Position numbers and translations under genes: made by a program
Assembly: GCF_029542785.1 (NCBI RefSeq)
Contig: NC_083370.1
Span: 558,001 to 622,000 of the forward strand
Length of the DNA stretch: 64,000 bases
Reading direction: 5' to 3'
Origin: Malassezia japonica
Lineage: Eukaryota; Basidiomycota; Malasseziomycetes; Malasseziales; Malasseziaceae
Part shown: piece by piece, positions 9,116 to 19,600 of the stretch
Position numbering within the stretch: the stretch's first letter is position 1
How the letters are laid out: each line of letters opens with the position of its first letter
Notes under the pieces: generated by a model
What the model was told of the DNA's origin: nothing
Databases searched by the model: none
The model's input: the letters and a program-made list of their open reading frames with translations, nothing else

Positions 9116-11218
9116 ATGACCTCGACCACGCAACCTGGCGCGCAACGGCGCTCATCGAACGCAGGCAACTCGGGACGTGGCCGAGGTGCATCTACGACTA
9201 TGGGACGCTGGAGTGCAGTGGCATCTGGCGGTGCATCGCCAAATGCCCCGAGTGCACGCGCCGGGGCGAAGCCGGCGAAAGGCGCTGCTCCGAGTAAGGG
9301 CGGCGCGGACCCCATGCGCGAGGGCCTGGTGTGTCTGCTTGCGATGCTTGTCGGGCAGATGGTCGTTGTGACGATGCAGAGTGGCGAGCGGTACGTCGGC
9401 GTGCTGTCTGCCGCCCGCACCGAGGCGAGCCCCCTCGGCGTGGTGCTCACCGCGGCTCAGGCGCTGACAAGCGAAGGCAAGGGCGATGTCGGCGAGGTGA
9501 TCAGCTCGCTCGTCATCCCCGGCTCGGATCTTGCCGAGATCGATGCGACGAACGCGCAGCTCTCCGCCTCGGAGGAGCTCGAGGCGCTGCAGCAGAACCT
9601 CGCCAAGTCCAAAACCGGATTCCGCACGGATACCGAGATCAGCCAGGCCGGCCGCCTGGACGAGCGTGCGCTGCAAAAGTGGGACGATGTCGGCGAGGCG
9701 CTCGAGGAGACAAACCTCGAGACGAGCAACTCGGCCCAGGGCTGGGACCAGTTTGCGGCGAACGAGGCGCGCTTCGGCATCAAGTCCAACTACGAAGAGA
9801 CGCTGTACACCACCAAGCTCGACCGCTCCGGCAAGGACTTTAAGCAGCGTGAGCGCGAGGCCGACCGCATCGCGCGCGAAATCCTTGAGCAGGGCTCGGA
9901 CAATGTGCACCTTGCCGAGGAGCGCAACCAGGTCGATGCCTCGGAGATCAACGAGGAGGACAAGTACGGCGCGGTGGTGCGCAACACGAATGCAGACGCA
10001 TCCCCGTCTGCCCGCAGCAACGCGCCCGAGGCGAAGCCGGCGCCGGCGCCGGCGCCGGGCAGCAAGGCGCTCACCGCCGACTTCCGCCAGTTTGTCAGCG
10101 CGGAGCGCGAGCGCCTGGTCGTGCGCAAGGCGGAGCTTGCGCAGAAAGAAAAGCAAAACCGCCTCACGGACCTCAAGGCGTGGGCGCAAAACTTCCGCCT
10201 CACCACCCCCGTTCCGGCCGACCTCCAGCCAAAGAAGGAGGAGAAGAAGCAAGAGGCCAAGGACAAGCCTGCGTCGTCGTTCAAGATGAACGCGGCCGCG
10301 CGCTCGTTCAACCCCACCGCCGCGTCGTTCACGCCGGGCGCGCGCGCGACGCCGTCCGCGTCCGCGTCGCCGGCGACGCCCGCGGCGCGCCCGGCGGCGG
10401 TCCCCGCTCCTGCCCCCGCTCCTGCCCCCGCTCCTGCGCCTGCGCCTGTGCCTGTTCCTGCACCTGCGCCTGCACCTGCGCCTGCGCCTGCGCCGCCCCC
10501 CCAGCACCCTTTCTTTGGCTCGCGCATCCCAAAGAATGTCGGGCCGTCTGCCCGGCCGATGGACGACTTCCGCGCGCCAAAATCCAAAAAGCTGCCCGAG
10601 GCCAACTCGGTCACGGCCTGGTGGCCGTACACCGGCCCCCCCTACCGGCAGCAGGTCGCAATGAGCGCAATGCCGGGGCCTGGCAAGCCGTTTGGCGACG
10701 CGCAGGGCCCGGTCGGCATGCCGCCGATGATGCCGCCGATGGTCGGCGTGTATCCCCCCGCGGGCGTGTCGCCGGTGCAAGGCAACCGCACCCCCGCATC
10801 GCCCCATGCGCGTGTGGGCAAGTCGCCCCGCCAGCCGCCGCCGCCGCTGCCGATGGGCATGCCGCCGCAGGGTCCGATGCCGGATCAGCAGCAGCCGTAT
10901 GCGCTTGTCTATCCGCCCTATGGCCAGTACCGCTTCCCGGCGCAGCCGCCGTACATGCCGCCGCCTGATCAGATGCCCCAAGGCGCGCCGATGATGTACG
11001 CGCCCATGTCGCCGTCGCTCGTCGGCCAAATGCCGTTTGCGCCGCCGCCTGGGCCCGGCGTGCCGTACAGCCCGATGCCCGCCGCGCCGTACGCGATCCC
11101 CCCGCGGCCTGCTGCGAGCCCGGGCGTGGGCAAGCACCAGGAAAAGCGGGGTCCGCGGCCGGACGGCGCGAGCCGCGGCGCACCGAACCGCTCCGAGAAC
11201 GCGCCCGACCGGACGTAG
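9116..11218 (+). CDS. PBP1: Ataxin-2 homologue Pbp1
   Basis: This is an intronless gene of about 700 residues. A Lsm-like domain starts near residue 67 (VCLLAMLVGQMVVVTMQSGE). An LsmAD region follows near residues 185-270, including NEARFGIKSNYEETLYTTKL. Around residue 397 a PAM2-like peptide, SFNPTAASFTPG, is positioned to bind the MLLE domain of poly(A)-binding protein. A long Ala-Pro dipeptide tract and a Pro/Met-rich tail complete the protein. Pbp1/ataxin-2 regulates mRNA stability, stress granules and TORC1. The start is uncertain: in-frame ATGs exist at 9050, 9116 and 9200. 9116 was chosen because it precedes the Lsm domain without invading the divergent gene. Confidence 0.88.
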   Translation: MTSTTQPGAQRRSSNAGNSGRGRGASTTMGRWSAVASGGASPNAPSARAGAKPAKGAAPSKGGADPMREGLVCLLAMLVGQMVVVTMQSGERYVGVLSAARTEASPLGVVLTAAQALTSEGKGDVGEVISSLVIPGSDLAEIDATNAQLSASEELEALQQNLAKSKTGFRTDTEISQAGRLDERALQKWDDVGEALEETNLETSNSAQGWDQFAANEARFGIKSNYEETLYTTKLDRSGKDFKQREREADRIAREILEQGSDNVHLAEERNQVDASEINEEDKYGAVVRNTNADASPSARSNAPEAKPAPAPAPGSKALTADFRQFVSAERERLVVRKAELAQKEKQNRLTDLKAWAQNFRLTTPVPADLQPKKEEKKQEAKDKPASSFKMNAAARSFNPTAASFTPGARATPSASASPATPAARPAAVPAPAPAPAPAPAPAPVPVPAPAPAPAPAPAPPPQHPFFGSRIPKNVGPSARPMDDFRAPKSKKLPEANSVTAWWPYTGPPYRQQVAMSAMPGPGKPFGDAQGPVGMPPMMPPMVGVYPPAGVSPVQGNRTPASPHARVGKSPRQPPPPLPMGMPPQGPMPDQQQPYALVYPPYGQYRFPAQPPYMPPPDQMPQGAPMMYAPMSPSLVGQMPFAPPPGPGVPYSPMPAAPYAIPPRPAASPGVGKHQEKRGPRPDGASRGAPNRSENAPDRT

Positions 11219-12037
11219 CTACGGCACGTAGGGCCGAATGCACCACTGCACCACCTCTTTCCATACCTGCTCGATGAGCTCGCCGCGCGGGGGCGCTCCG
11301 GCAAGCTCGGGCATGGCGCTCGCCGGCGCATTGCCCGGCGGAGGCCACTGGCACGCGTCGAGCCAGTCGCTCGGCATCGTGCCGAGGACGAACGGCGAGA
11401 CGTCCACCCCCTCTGGCGGGCGCCCGATGCCGATGCGGATGCGCGCGACGTCGCCGGCGACCTTCTTCGTACGTAGCATGGCCTGCGCGCTGCGCACGCC
11501 ATTGTGCCCAGCGGCGCTGCCGCCAGCCTTGAAAGAGATTTTGCCAAAGGCGCGCGACATTTCGTCGTGGAGGAGCAGCACGTCGTCCGGCAGACGCACG
11601 CCCGGATACGCGCCCTGCGCCGCGGCGATGCCCGCGCCGGACACGTTCATGAGAAACTTGGGGATATACAACACAATGTCGGCCAGCACGAGCGGAAAGC
11701 GCGCAGGCTCGGCCTTGAACAGCGGGCTAAACTTGGTCCCTTTTTGCGGCTTGGTATCGAGGAGGACCGAGACTTTGGCGACCCACCCCTTCGCCGCGCG
11801 CTCCATTGCAAACGCGCGCGGGAGCTCGCTCGGGGGCAGCGCATGCGGTGTGCCCCGGAATCGCTCCATCGTCGCCGCGACTTCGGCGCGCACCTGGACG
11901 TCGTGCGCCGCAGCACACCGCGCGAGCGGCTCCAGGACGTACTGCCCTATCGAGTGCCGCGTCGTGGGGTGCGTATAGTTCCCCAGCCCCGCCAGCAGCA
12001 CCGTCCGGCGCACCACCGGCCGCGGCGCCCAGGCCAT
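11219..12037 (-). CDS. PTH1: Peptidyl-tRNA hydrolase, bacterial-type (Pth1)
   Basis: The 272-residue protein has the Pth fold signatures: LLAGLGNYTHPTTRHSIG with the catalytic Asn and His positions, LLLHDEMSRAFGKIS, and GGSAAGHNGVRS. The enzyme releases peptides from prematurely dissociated peptidyl-tRNA; eukaryotic Pth1 types usually act in mitochondria. Compared with bacterial Pth (about 195 residues) there are insertions near residues 35-75. The start MAWAPRPVVRRTVLLAG gives a 40-nt divergent gap to COQ1; a longer in-frame start exists at 12079 but would overlap it. The stop codon directly abuts the stop of the ataxin-2 gene with no base between. Confidence 0.92.
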   Translation of the reverse strand: MAWAPRPVVRRTVLLAGLGNYTHPTTRHSIGQYVLEPLARCAAAHDVQVRAEVAATMERFRGTPHALPPSELPRAFAMERAAKGWVAKVSVLLDTKPQKGTKFSPLFKAEPARFPLVLADIVLYIPKFLMNVSGAGIAAAQGAYPGVRLPDDVLLLHDEMSRAFGKISFKAGGSAAGHNGVRSAQAMLRTKKVAGDVARIRIGIGRPPEGVDVSPFVLGTMPSDWLDACQWPPPGNAPASAMPELAGAPPRGELIEQVWKEVVQWCIRPYVP

Positions 12038-12077
12038 GTCGATGACTAAGCGGCGAAGAAGCCTCCCGACTTCCGAC

Positions 12078-13514
12078 ATGGCCCTTTTGCAGCGCGGCGC
12101 TTTGGCAGCGCAGCGCGTCGCGCGTAGCCGTGCGACGCTGCGTGCGGCCTCTTCCTGGTCCGCGGTTGTGGACAGTGCCAAGAGTGCGCTGAGCGCCGAC
12201 GGGAGCGCGACGGACGGCCGCGCGGCCGTGCGGTCGCTGCTGCGCGACCCCCTCGAGGTCGTCGGCGAAGAGCTCTCGTCGCTGCGGCATAATATCGCGT
12301 CGCTGCTTGGCAGCGGCCACCCCTCGCTGGACCGCGTGGGCAAGTACTACTTCCAGGCGGAAGGCAAGCATGTGCGCCCGATGATTGTGCTGCTCATGTC
12401 GAAGGCGACCAACGGCCTGAGCCCCGCGTGGGGCGCGCAGCGTGCGGCGGCCGTCGGCGAGGACGCGGACGTGTCCATCAGCCCCGAGAATGTCCTGAAT
12501 GACGTGAACCCGAGCGCCAAGGCGGCCGAGCGCAGCCCGGCGCCGGCGTGTGCGTCGCCGTATGTGCCGCACCTGCAAAACGTGCTCCTTCCCACGCAGC
12601 GCCGCCTCGCCGAGATCACCGAGATGATCCACGTTGCGTCGCTGCTGCACGACGACGTGATCGACGCGTCGGACCTGCGCCGCGGCGCGCCGTCCGCGCC
12701 GAGCACGTTCGGCAACAAGCTCAGCATCCTCGGCGGCGACTTTTTGCTCGGCCGCGCCTCGATTGCGCTCGCGCGCCTGCGCGACCCCGAGGTCGTGGAG
12801 CTGATGTCGACCGTCATTGCGAACCTGGTCGAGGGCGAGGTGATGCAGCTCCGCGCGAGCGTCTCGGACCAGGTGCCGGTGACGGACGTGGGGTCGTCCG
12901 AGCCCAACGCCTACGTCCTCGACCGCTTTTGGACGCAGAGTACCACGCCGCAGGGGCCGACGCGCGAGCTGTTTGCATACTATCTGCAAAAGACCTACCT
13001 CAAAACCGCGTCGCTGATCGCCAAGTCGGCGCGCTCCGCGACGGTGCTCGGCGGCTGCGGCGAGGCGCCGCTCGCCGCGCCGGCGCTCACGAGCGAGGAG
13101 CGCGCCGCGGCGCACAAGGTGTGCGATGCGGCGTACGTGTACGGGCGCAACGTCGGCATCGCGTTCCAGCTGGTCGACGACCTGCTCGACTTCCAGTCGA
13201 CCTCAGAGGCGTTCGGTAAGCCGTCGGGCGGCGCGGATCTGCAGCTCGGCCTCGCCACCGCGCCGGTGCTCTACGCCTGGCAGGAATTTCCCGAGACGAA
13301 CCTCGGCGAGATGGTCCAGCGCCGCTTCTCGCAACCTGGCGACGTCCAGGAGGCACTCGCGATCGTGCACCGCTCCAACGGCCTTGCACGCACCGCTGAG
13401 CTCGCCCGATACCACGCGCAGGTCGCTGGCGAGGCGCTCCTTGCGCTGCCCGAGAGCGATGCACGCGCTGCGCTCGCGCAGCTCAACGAGCAGATTATTA
13501 CTCGTGTCAAATAG
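12078..13514 (+). CDS. COQ1: Polyprenyl diphosphate synthase (ubiquinone side chain)
   Basis: The 478-residue protein opens MALLQRGALAAQRVARSRA, an Arg/Ala-rich, Ser-containing mitochondrial presequence. The trans-prenyltransferase core has the first aspartate motif LLHDDVID near residue 190 and the second, QLVDDLLDF, near residue 363, with GGDFLLGRA between them. It elongates farnesyl or geranylgeranyl diphosphate to the ubiquinone tail. A low-complexity insert of about 45 residues (near 117-165) precedes the first aspartate motif. An in-frame ATG exists at 12036 but would overlap the divergent hydrolase, and the targeting peptide starts at 12078. Confidence 0.92.
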   Translation: MALLQRGALAAQRVARSRATLRAASSWSAVVDSAKSALSADGSATDGRAAVRSLLRDPLEVVGEELSSLRHNIASLLGSGHPSLDRVGKYYFQAEGKHVRPMIVLLMSKATNGLSPAWGAQRAAAVGEDADVSISPENVLNDVNPSAKAAERSPAPACASPYVPHLQNVLLPTQRRLAEITEMIHVASLLHDDVIDASDLRRGAPSAPSTFGNKLSILGGDFLLGRASIALARLRDPEVVELMSTVIANLVEGEVMQLRASVSDQVPVTDVGSSEPNAYVLDRFWTQSTTPQGPTRELFAYYLQKTYLKTASLIAKSARSATVLGGCGEAPLAAPALTSEERAAAHKVCDAAYVYGRNVGIAFQLVDDLLDFQSTSEAFGKPSGGADLQLGLATAPVLYAWQEFPETNLGEMVQRRFSQPGDVQEALAIVHRSNGLARTAELARYHAQVAGEALLALPESDARAALAQLNEQIITRVK

Positions 13515-13517
13515 CTG

Positions 13518-14664
13518 CTATGCATCTTGATCGCCTCCTTGGTCGAGCCACTCGCCGAATGCATCGGCGCGCTGCTGCTCCTCGTCCCCGTCGTCGTCGT
13601 CGCCCCCGGCCGTGCGCCGAAACTTGGGGCGCCCGTCGGCAAGGAGCGCCGCAATCTGGCGCCCGGCAAAGTACCGGCCGTCCATCTTGGCGAGGCACGC
13701 GCGGGCGGCCGCCGGCTCGCGGAAACGCACGGTAATTACACCTTCGGGTTCACGCTGGGTTAGCGAGTGCACGTACATCCCACAGCACCACATTCGTCAC
13801 CTCGCCGAGCGACGCGCACTCCTCGCGCACGTCCTGCTTCAGGTCGAGGAGCAACGTGGGGTCCTCGTCGAGCTCGGCCAGCGTAAACATCTTCTTGAGG
13901 ATGAGCGTGCGCGCGGTCTGGCTCAGCTTCTGGCTTGCTTCGTCGCCCGAGTCCGAGTCCCAGTCGTTGATCTTGCTGTTCATCTTGGTCATGCGCTTCT
14001 TGATGCTCTTCCGGTCGGCATCCGAGAGCGCCTTGGGCTCCTTCTTTTCTTCCTCACCGCCCTCTTGCCGGAAGGCAGCGGGCTCGACGTGCATGCAGGG
14101 GCCGCTGCACACGCCTTTGCTCGCGCGCAAATAGGTATCGTCGAGCAACTGCACGGCCAGGTCGACGCTCTCCGGCTTAAAGTAGACAACGAGCGCCTCG
14201 CCTTTGAACGCGCCGGTGCTTTCGTCGTGGTACAGCTTCACGCGCGGCTCGCCACGGTCGTCCTCAAGCAGCACGCCGTACCGCGAAAAGACCTCGGCGA
14301 CCTCGTGCGCCTCGGTATCCAGCGGAAGCTGCGTGACAAACACGGCCGTATTCCGCTTGGCACGCTTCGGCGGCGCCTCGCCCTCGGCCTTACGCTTCTT
14401 GCCTTGGTGCCGCTTGAGCACCGGCGCCGCAGGTGTATTTTCGTCTACGCCTTTTACGCTGTACACCTCTTGCTGCTTGCTGATCTCCTCCTCGCCGATG
14501 CGCTTGATCCACCGGCCCTTTGTCACGCGCTCCTCGTCATCCGTCGGCGCAGGGCCGTGCCACTCCCATTCCCCGTCGTCCCCTTCCCATACATACTGCT
14601 GCGTGCTCTGATCGAGGTGCACGGTGTCCTCGCGGGCGTCCAAATACGCCGGCGGCGCGCTCAT
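13518..14664 (-). CDS. CUS2: U2 snRNP factor Cus2 / Tat-SF1
   Basis: One 22-nt intron at 13755-13776 joins two exons into 374 residues. The N-terminus carries a tryptophan-rich stretch (QYVWEGDDGEWEWHG), as in Tat-SF1. An RRM follows: NTAVFVTQLPLDTEAHEV, then GALVVYFKPESVDLAVQLL-type strands. The second RRM-like domain spans the intron, with GEVTNVVLWD before it and REPEGVITVRF after, and ends in an acidic tail. Cus2/Tat-SF1 binds U2 snRNP (SF3B1) during early spliceosome assembly. The splice is supported because the UHM-type RRM is complete only in the spliced form. Confidence 0.88.
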
Positions 14665-14752
14665 CGTCGGTGCAAGGGCCACCCCGGTGGAGGTGTGTAC
14701 TTTTTTTCGGCCGGCCTCGTTTGCCAGCGCTCTACGAGTCGGGTGGTGCAGT

Positions 14753-16609
14753 ATGAAGCGCATCGCCGACCGTCAAATTCAGCGCGAAGACGGCGACGAC
14801 CCGCACGCGGTGTCGGTCGAGTCCGAGGAGTCCTCTGGTGGGCCCGCTCCCGCCGTGCAGAACCGCCCGATGCGTGGTCTGCCGAAGCGGAGAGGGCCCG
14901 CGGCTGCGCCGCAGGCGCCTGCGCCGAGCGCAAACCCCTTTGCAAAGGTCGCCGCGGTGATGTCGCCGAGCGTGCCACTGCAGCCGGTGCCGTCGCAATT
15001 TGCGAACCCCGAGGCGCCCGCGCCGTGGCCCGTCTCCTCCGGCTCGATCAACACGGGCAGCCAGCCGTCGTGGAGCGGCGGCGGGCAGGCCGTCGCGCCG
15101 CCGGCGCAGCCCGCACAGAGTGCGCCAAGCCCAAAGAAGGACGAGGCGCCGTCGCTGGATGAAAGCAAGGTCGACTTTTTCAAGTCGGTGCGCGGCCTGA
15201 ACTGGTCGATGACCAAGGAGCTGGTCCGTGTGCTGAACGAGGCCAGCGACTGCTCAAACCTTGGCTCGGCGCTGCATGCGATCGACGAGCAATACAGCGA
15301 GCACTACAAGTCCATCAGCGACAAGTGGGCAGCTGCGGAAAACGCGGCCAAGGAGCAAGAGCGGGAAAAAGAGACCAAGGACGCGATGGACCCCGAGATG
15401 GCTTTTGGCTCAGTATCCGCCACGCGCCCGCTGTTGAGCACGCTGGGCGATGCAGCAAGGAAGAGCGCACTCGACACGAAGCCGGAGCCGCTGCGTGATC
15501 CGGGCTGGAGCAACAAGGTGATGACGATGGAGACGACGCCGAAATCGTCGTCGCTGCAGTTCCCGTCGTTCACCGCACACTCCTTGCTGGGCAATGCATT
15601 TGAGTCGAACCACGAAAATGTGCGGCCCACGCCGAAGCATATCGGACAGAGCATGCTCCCGTCGTTCCTGGGCTCGAGCCGCGAGCAGAACGACGCACAC
15701 CGTGCGAGCGCATTCCAGCGCCAGGCCGACGCTGTAGAGCGGGAGGCCGAAGTCGATGCCGAGACGAAAAAGGTCGACGAGCGGGCCGAGGCCGAGAAGG
15801 CCAGCGAGGTCGAGGTCGAGGCAAAGGAGGCCGAGGCCAAGGCCAAGGAGGCCAAGGACAAGGCTGATGCCAAGGACAAGGCCGAGGCCGAGGCCAAGGC
15901 CAAGGCCGACGCTGAAGCCAAGGCCAAGGCCGACGCTGAAGCCAAGGCCAAGGCGGAGGCTGACGCCCAAGCCAAGGCTGATGCTGAAGCCAAGGCCAAG
16001 GCTGACGCCAAAGCCAAGGCCGACGCCGACGCCAAAGCCGATGCCGCCAAGCCCAGCGCTCCGCCGACCTTTTCGCTCAAGCCCGGCGGCTTCTCGTTCG
16101 CCGGCCAGAGCACCTCATCGATCCTCCAAAAGAGCGATGAAGGCGAATCGAGTGCCCCCCCGTCCTCCGCGCCGACCTTTTCGATCCCCGCTACGGGCTT
16201 TTCATTTGCAGGCACGTCGCTGGCGCCCAAGTCTACCCCGACTACGTCCTCGCCGCCTGCCCCTGCCACGACCGCATCCACTCCGACGCCTGTTACGACC
16301 GCTGCGGATACCGCCGCAACTCCCCCTGTGGACACGACAAAACCTATTGCGTTTGGCTCAGCAGCTCGTACACCCTCGTCGAGCTTCTCTGCCAGCGCCC
16401 CCTCGAGCACGTCGCCGCACCGCTTCTCCTTCGGCAGCAAGCCCAAGGGGGGCTCTGCGTTTACCAACGCTGCGATCGGCCCCGCCTTTGCCAACACCAG
16501 TGGCGTGGCCGCCGGCGGGCAGTTTTCCTTTGGCAGCGCCCCCATCGCCTTTGGCGCCGAGGACCGCACGTCGCCCGAAAGCCGCCCACCGCCCGATCAT
16601 AGCTCGTAG
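14753..16609 (+). CDS. Nup50/Nup2-like nucleoporin
   Basis: This is an intronless gene of 618 residues. The N-terminus MKRIADRQIQREDGDDP matches the short basic opening motif of the Nup50/Nup2 family, which binds importin-alpha. A helical block near residues 138-185 (SKVDFFKSVRGLNWSMTKEL) is well ordered. Residues about 338-434 are an almost pure Lys/Ala/Asp/Glu repeat. The C-terminal 190 residues contain scattered FG units such as GGFSFAG, FSFGSKPKGG and GQFSFGSAP. No Ran-binding domain is visible, unlike many Nup50/Nup2 proteins, so the family call is moderate. The gene diverges from CUS2 with 88 nt between start codons. Confidence 0.68.
   Translation: MKRIADRQIQREDGDDPHAVSVESEESSGGPAPAVQNRPMRGLPKRRGPAAAPQAPAPSANPFAKVAAVMSPSVPLQPVPSQFANPEAPAPWPVSSGSINTGSQPSWSGGGQAVAPPAQPAQSAPSPKKDEAPSLDESKVDFFKSVRGLNWSMTKELVRVLNEASDCSNLGSALHAIDEQYSEHYKSISDKWAAAENAAKEQEREKETKDAMDPEMAFGSVSATRPLLSTLGDAARKSALDTKPEPLRDPGWSNKVMTMETTPKSSSLQFPSFTAHSLLGNAFESNHENVRPTPKHIGQSMLPSFLGSSREQNDAHRASAFQRQADAVEREAEVDAETKKVDERAEAEKASEVEVEAKEAEAKAKEAKDKADAKDKAEAEAKAKADAEAKAKADAEAKAKAEADAQAKADAEAKAKADAKAKADADAKADAAKPSAPPTFSLKPGGFSFAGQSTSSILQKSDEGESSAPPSSAPTFSIPATGFSFAGTSLAPKSTPTTSSPPAPATTASTPTPVTTAADTAATPPVDTTKPIAFGSAARTPSSSFSASAPSSTSPHRFSFGSKPKGGSAFTNAAIGPAFANTSGVAAGGQFSFGSAPIAFGAEDRTSPESRPPPDHSS
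15766..16060 (+). repeat. In-frame KADAEAKA-type repeat in the nucleoporin
   Basis: About 98 codons are built from GCC-AAG-GCC-GAC/GAG units giving KAKADAEAKAKADAEAKA and variants. The DNA repeat period is about 24 nt (8 codons) in the clearest copies near 15896-15960. The encoded segment should be a long, highly charged single helix that acts as a spacer. Confidence 0.85.
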
Positions 16610-16661
16610 CACGTGACGAAAGCCGCTTCCCGCCGCGACGCGTCGTGGTGACGTGCGGAGC

Positions 16662-19600
16662 ATGGAACATGCGTCAGGCACAGGCCGTGCCGAGGCGCCG
16701 CGTGCCTTTCCTGGGCCACTTCCGGGCCCAGATCAAGTCGATATAGAGAAACCCCACCCAAATGCGCCACTGCGCAGCCCGCTCGACGAGGCAGCCGGCG
16801 CACGGCCCTCGGCGATCGGTGCGAATGCATGGCGTGTGCCGCCGAGCGCGACGCCAGCAGCGATGGGCAGGCCGCACATGCAAAAGACACTGTCGCAGGA
16901 GCGCGGCGTTACCGACGAGCCGGTCGCATCGTCGCCGCGGCCGTCGCAAGGGGCGGCGAGCGCCTCGCACTCGTCCTCGTCCTCGGGGCGCCCCCGTGGC
17001 GCGACGCACAGCTCCGAGTCGAGCGGACACAGCTCGGGTCTCGAGCGGACGCAGTCCAACAGCAGCACGTCGTCGGCGAACAGCACAAGCAGTATCGAGG
17101 CAGTGCCGTTCCGCGCACCGCCCCGTGGCAACGTACGCGGCTACGGCAGCCAGCACACCATCTCCCCAGACGCCGACGCGCTCTCGTGGCCGCATCGCGA
17201 CTCGCTGCCGGAGCAGCCGGAATGGTCGCTGGACACACACAACGAGACACGCTCCACGCAGAGCTACGATCCGGAGCAGGGCAACGAACCGTCGCAGGGC
17301 ACGCCGATGGCCTATACCAAATCCCTCCCGCTGCGCCCGAGCTCGGGATCCTCCACGACGCCGCGCATGAAGCACCTCGTAAAGCCCGCCAACGATACGT
17401 GGATCTTCCGCAACGGGCCGGGCCTGTCGAGCTCGCGCCGCTCGCCGATGCTCGTGCCGACCAACGAGCTGGAGCCGGAACCGCAGCCGCAACGCAAGCG
17501 CACGCCGCTCGATACCAGCCGCCCCGCGCCGCCGATCGACTACAACACGATGATGAGCACCGTGACGAGCGCACCGATGGTGGTCGCGAAGCGCTTTTCC
17601 CGCCCTTCGTCCCGCACGTCGTACCGCTCGCGCCACGCAGAGTCGACCCTGTCGCGCAACTCGGACGTGCAGCGCACGCCGGACGCGCCGCCGAAAATGC
17701 TCGAGGGTGACGAAACGTCGCTCGCATCAGGCTCCTCCGTCACCTCGATCGCCGTGCCGCAGCCGCCGCCAGCAGCAGGGCGTCCTACACCCGCCGAGAT
17801 CGTGCGCATGGAGGCGCAGGCCGGTACGGCGCGCGTGCCGAACACGCCCGGCATGCCAAGCGAGGCCGAGGAGCGGGGGCAGTGGCGCGCACGTACCCAG
17901 GACTGGGTGCAGAACCTGCGCCTGCCGCCGTCGCCGGACGGACCGGCGCCGGAGGAGAGCGTCGTGGACCGTGTGCGCCCTTTGCCGAGCGGCTCGCGCC
18001 GCGACACAAACAGCTCGCGCCTGAGCGACTGGACGATGGACGCGACGCGCGTGCGCAGCTCGAATCGCTCGTCGAGCAGCACGCTCATGCCGCGTTCGCC
18101 GTCGCCGGATCACCGCACGAGCATGCCGAGCTACGATCCCGTGTCGCCCCGTACGCGCCCTACGCCGCAGGGCCTCGCGCCGCACCTCGCGGCACACAGC
18201 GAAACCACACCGCCGGTTCTCATGCCGAGTATCTCGGCGCAGATGGGGCACCACGGCTACCTCGTGCCCACGACCGAGGTGTTGAACCCGGGCCTGATCG
18301 GCCGCCCGCTCGGAAACGAGCCGCTGCTGACCGCTGAGGCGAGCGGTGTGCGTCCGATGCACGCGGCGACGACGCTGCCCGTGCCCCGGCCGCCGATCCG
18401 CGAGCGCGCCTCGCCGTCCAACGACACAGTGGTGCCACGCACCAAGTCGCCCGCGCCGTCGCGGCGGCGCACGCCCAGCGACTTTATCTTTGGCGAGGTG
18501 CTCGGCGAGGGGTCGTACTCGACCGTAATCAAGGCGTGGGACCTGAACGACATCCCGGAAACCCAGCGCGCTGCGCTGCAGCGGCGCCCGAGTGCGCTCG
18601 AGGCGGCCGCGGGCCACGACGGCGCGGCGGCGCTGCCGGGCGGTGTATCGGCGCGGGCGTACGCGGTCAAGGTCCTCGACAAGGTCCACATCCTCAAGGA
18701 AAAGAAGCAAAAGTATGTGCGTGTCGAAAAAGAGGCGCTGAGTCTGCTGCTGCACCGCCGCGGCGTTGTCACCTTGTACCATACCTTTCAGGACCGCGAG
18801 AGCCTCTACTTTGTGTTGGAGCTTGCGCCGAACGGCGAGTTTCTGCACTATCTACAGCGCCTCGGCTCGCTCGACATGGCCTCGGCCTCGTTCTACGCGG
18901 CGCAGCTCGCAGACGCCATTGCCGGTATCCACGAGGCCGGTGTCATCCACCGCGACATCAAGCCGGAGAATATGCTGCTCGACGCCAACATGCGTATTCT
19001 GGTCACCGACTTTGGCTCCGCCAAAATCCTCGGCAAGCTGGACAGCGCGCCAGGGAGCATCGCGAGCAGCACCGTGAGCATCGCGCCGACGGAAGCTTCG
19101 GACAACAGCCAAAACTCGCGCGGAAGCTTTGTGGGCACCGCCGAGTACGTCTCGCCCGAGCTCCTCGGCGAAAAGACGGTCGGCATCCCGTCGGACTGGT
19201 GGGCGTTTGGCTGCGTCCTGTACCAGATGCTCGCCGGCCACTCGCCGTTCAAGGCGGCAAACGAGTACCAGACATTTCAGCGGATTCTGCACCGCCGCCT
19301 CAGCTACCCGCCGCGGTTCCCCGACGTGGCCATCGAGCTGATCGACCAGCTCCTCTCGCTCGATCCCGACGAGCGCCCGGGCGCGAAAAAGGTCAAGGGG
19401 AGTGCCTTTTTTGCGCAGACCGACTTCCGCACGATCTGGACCGATCCTGTGCCGGAAATGAAGCAGGGGATCGTCGCCAAGAACCCGGGCACTGGCCGTT
19501 CGTTTTCCGATGGTCTCAAGGAGCTCGAATCGTCGTTTAATGCATTCCAGGCGCACGATGCGTCGTCGCCGCCGTCGTCGCACCCGACGCGTGATAGCAC

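Noticed and set aside
9152..11137. 661-codon open frame on the minus strand
   Set aside because: Arg-rich antisense shadow of the ataxin-2 gene; no domain content and typical of high-GC sequence.
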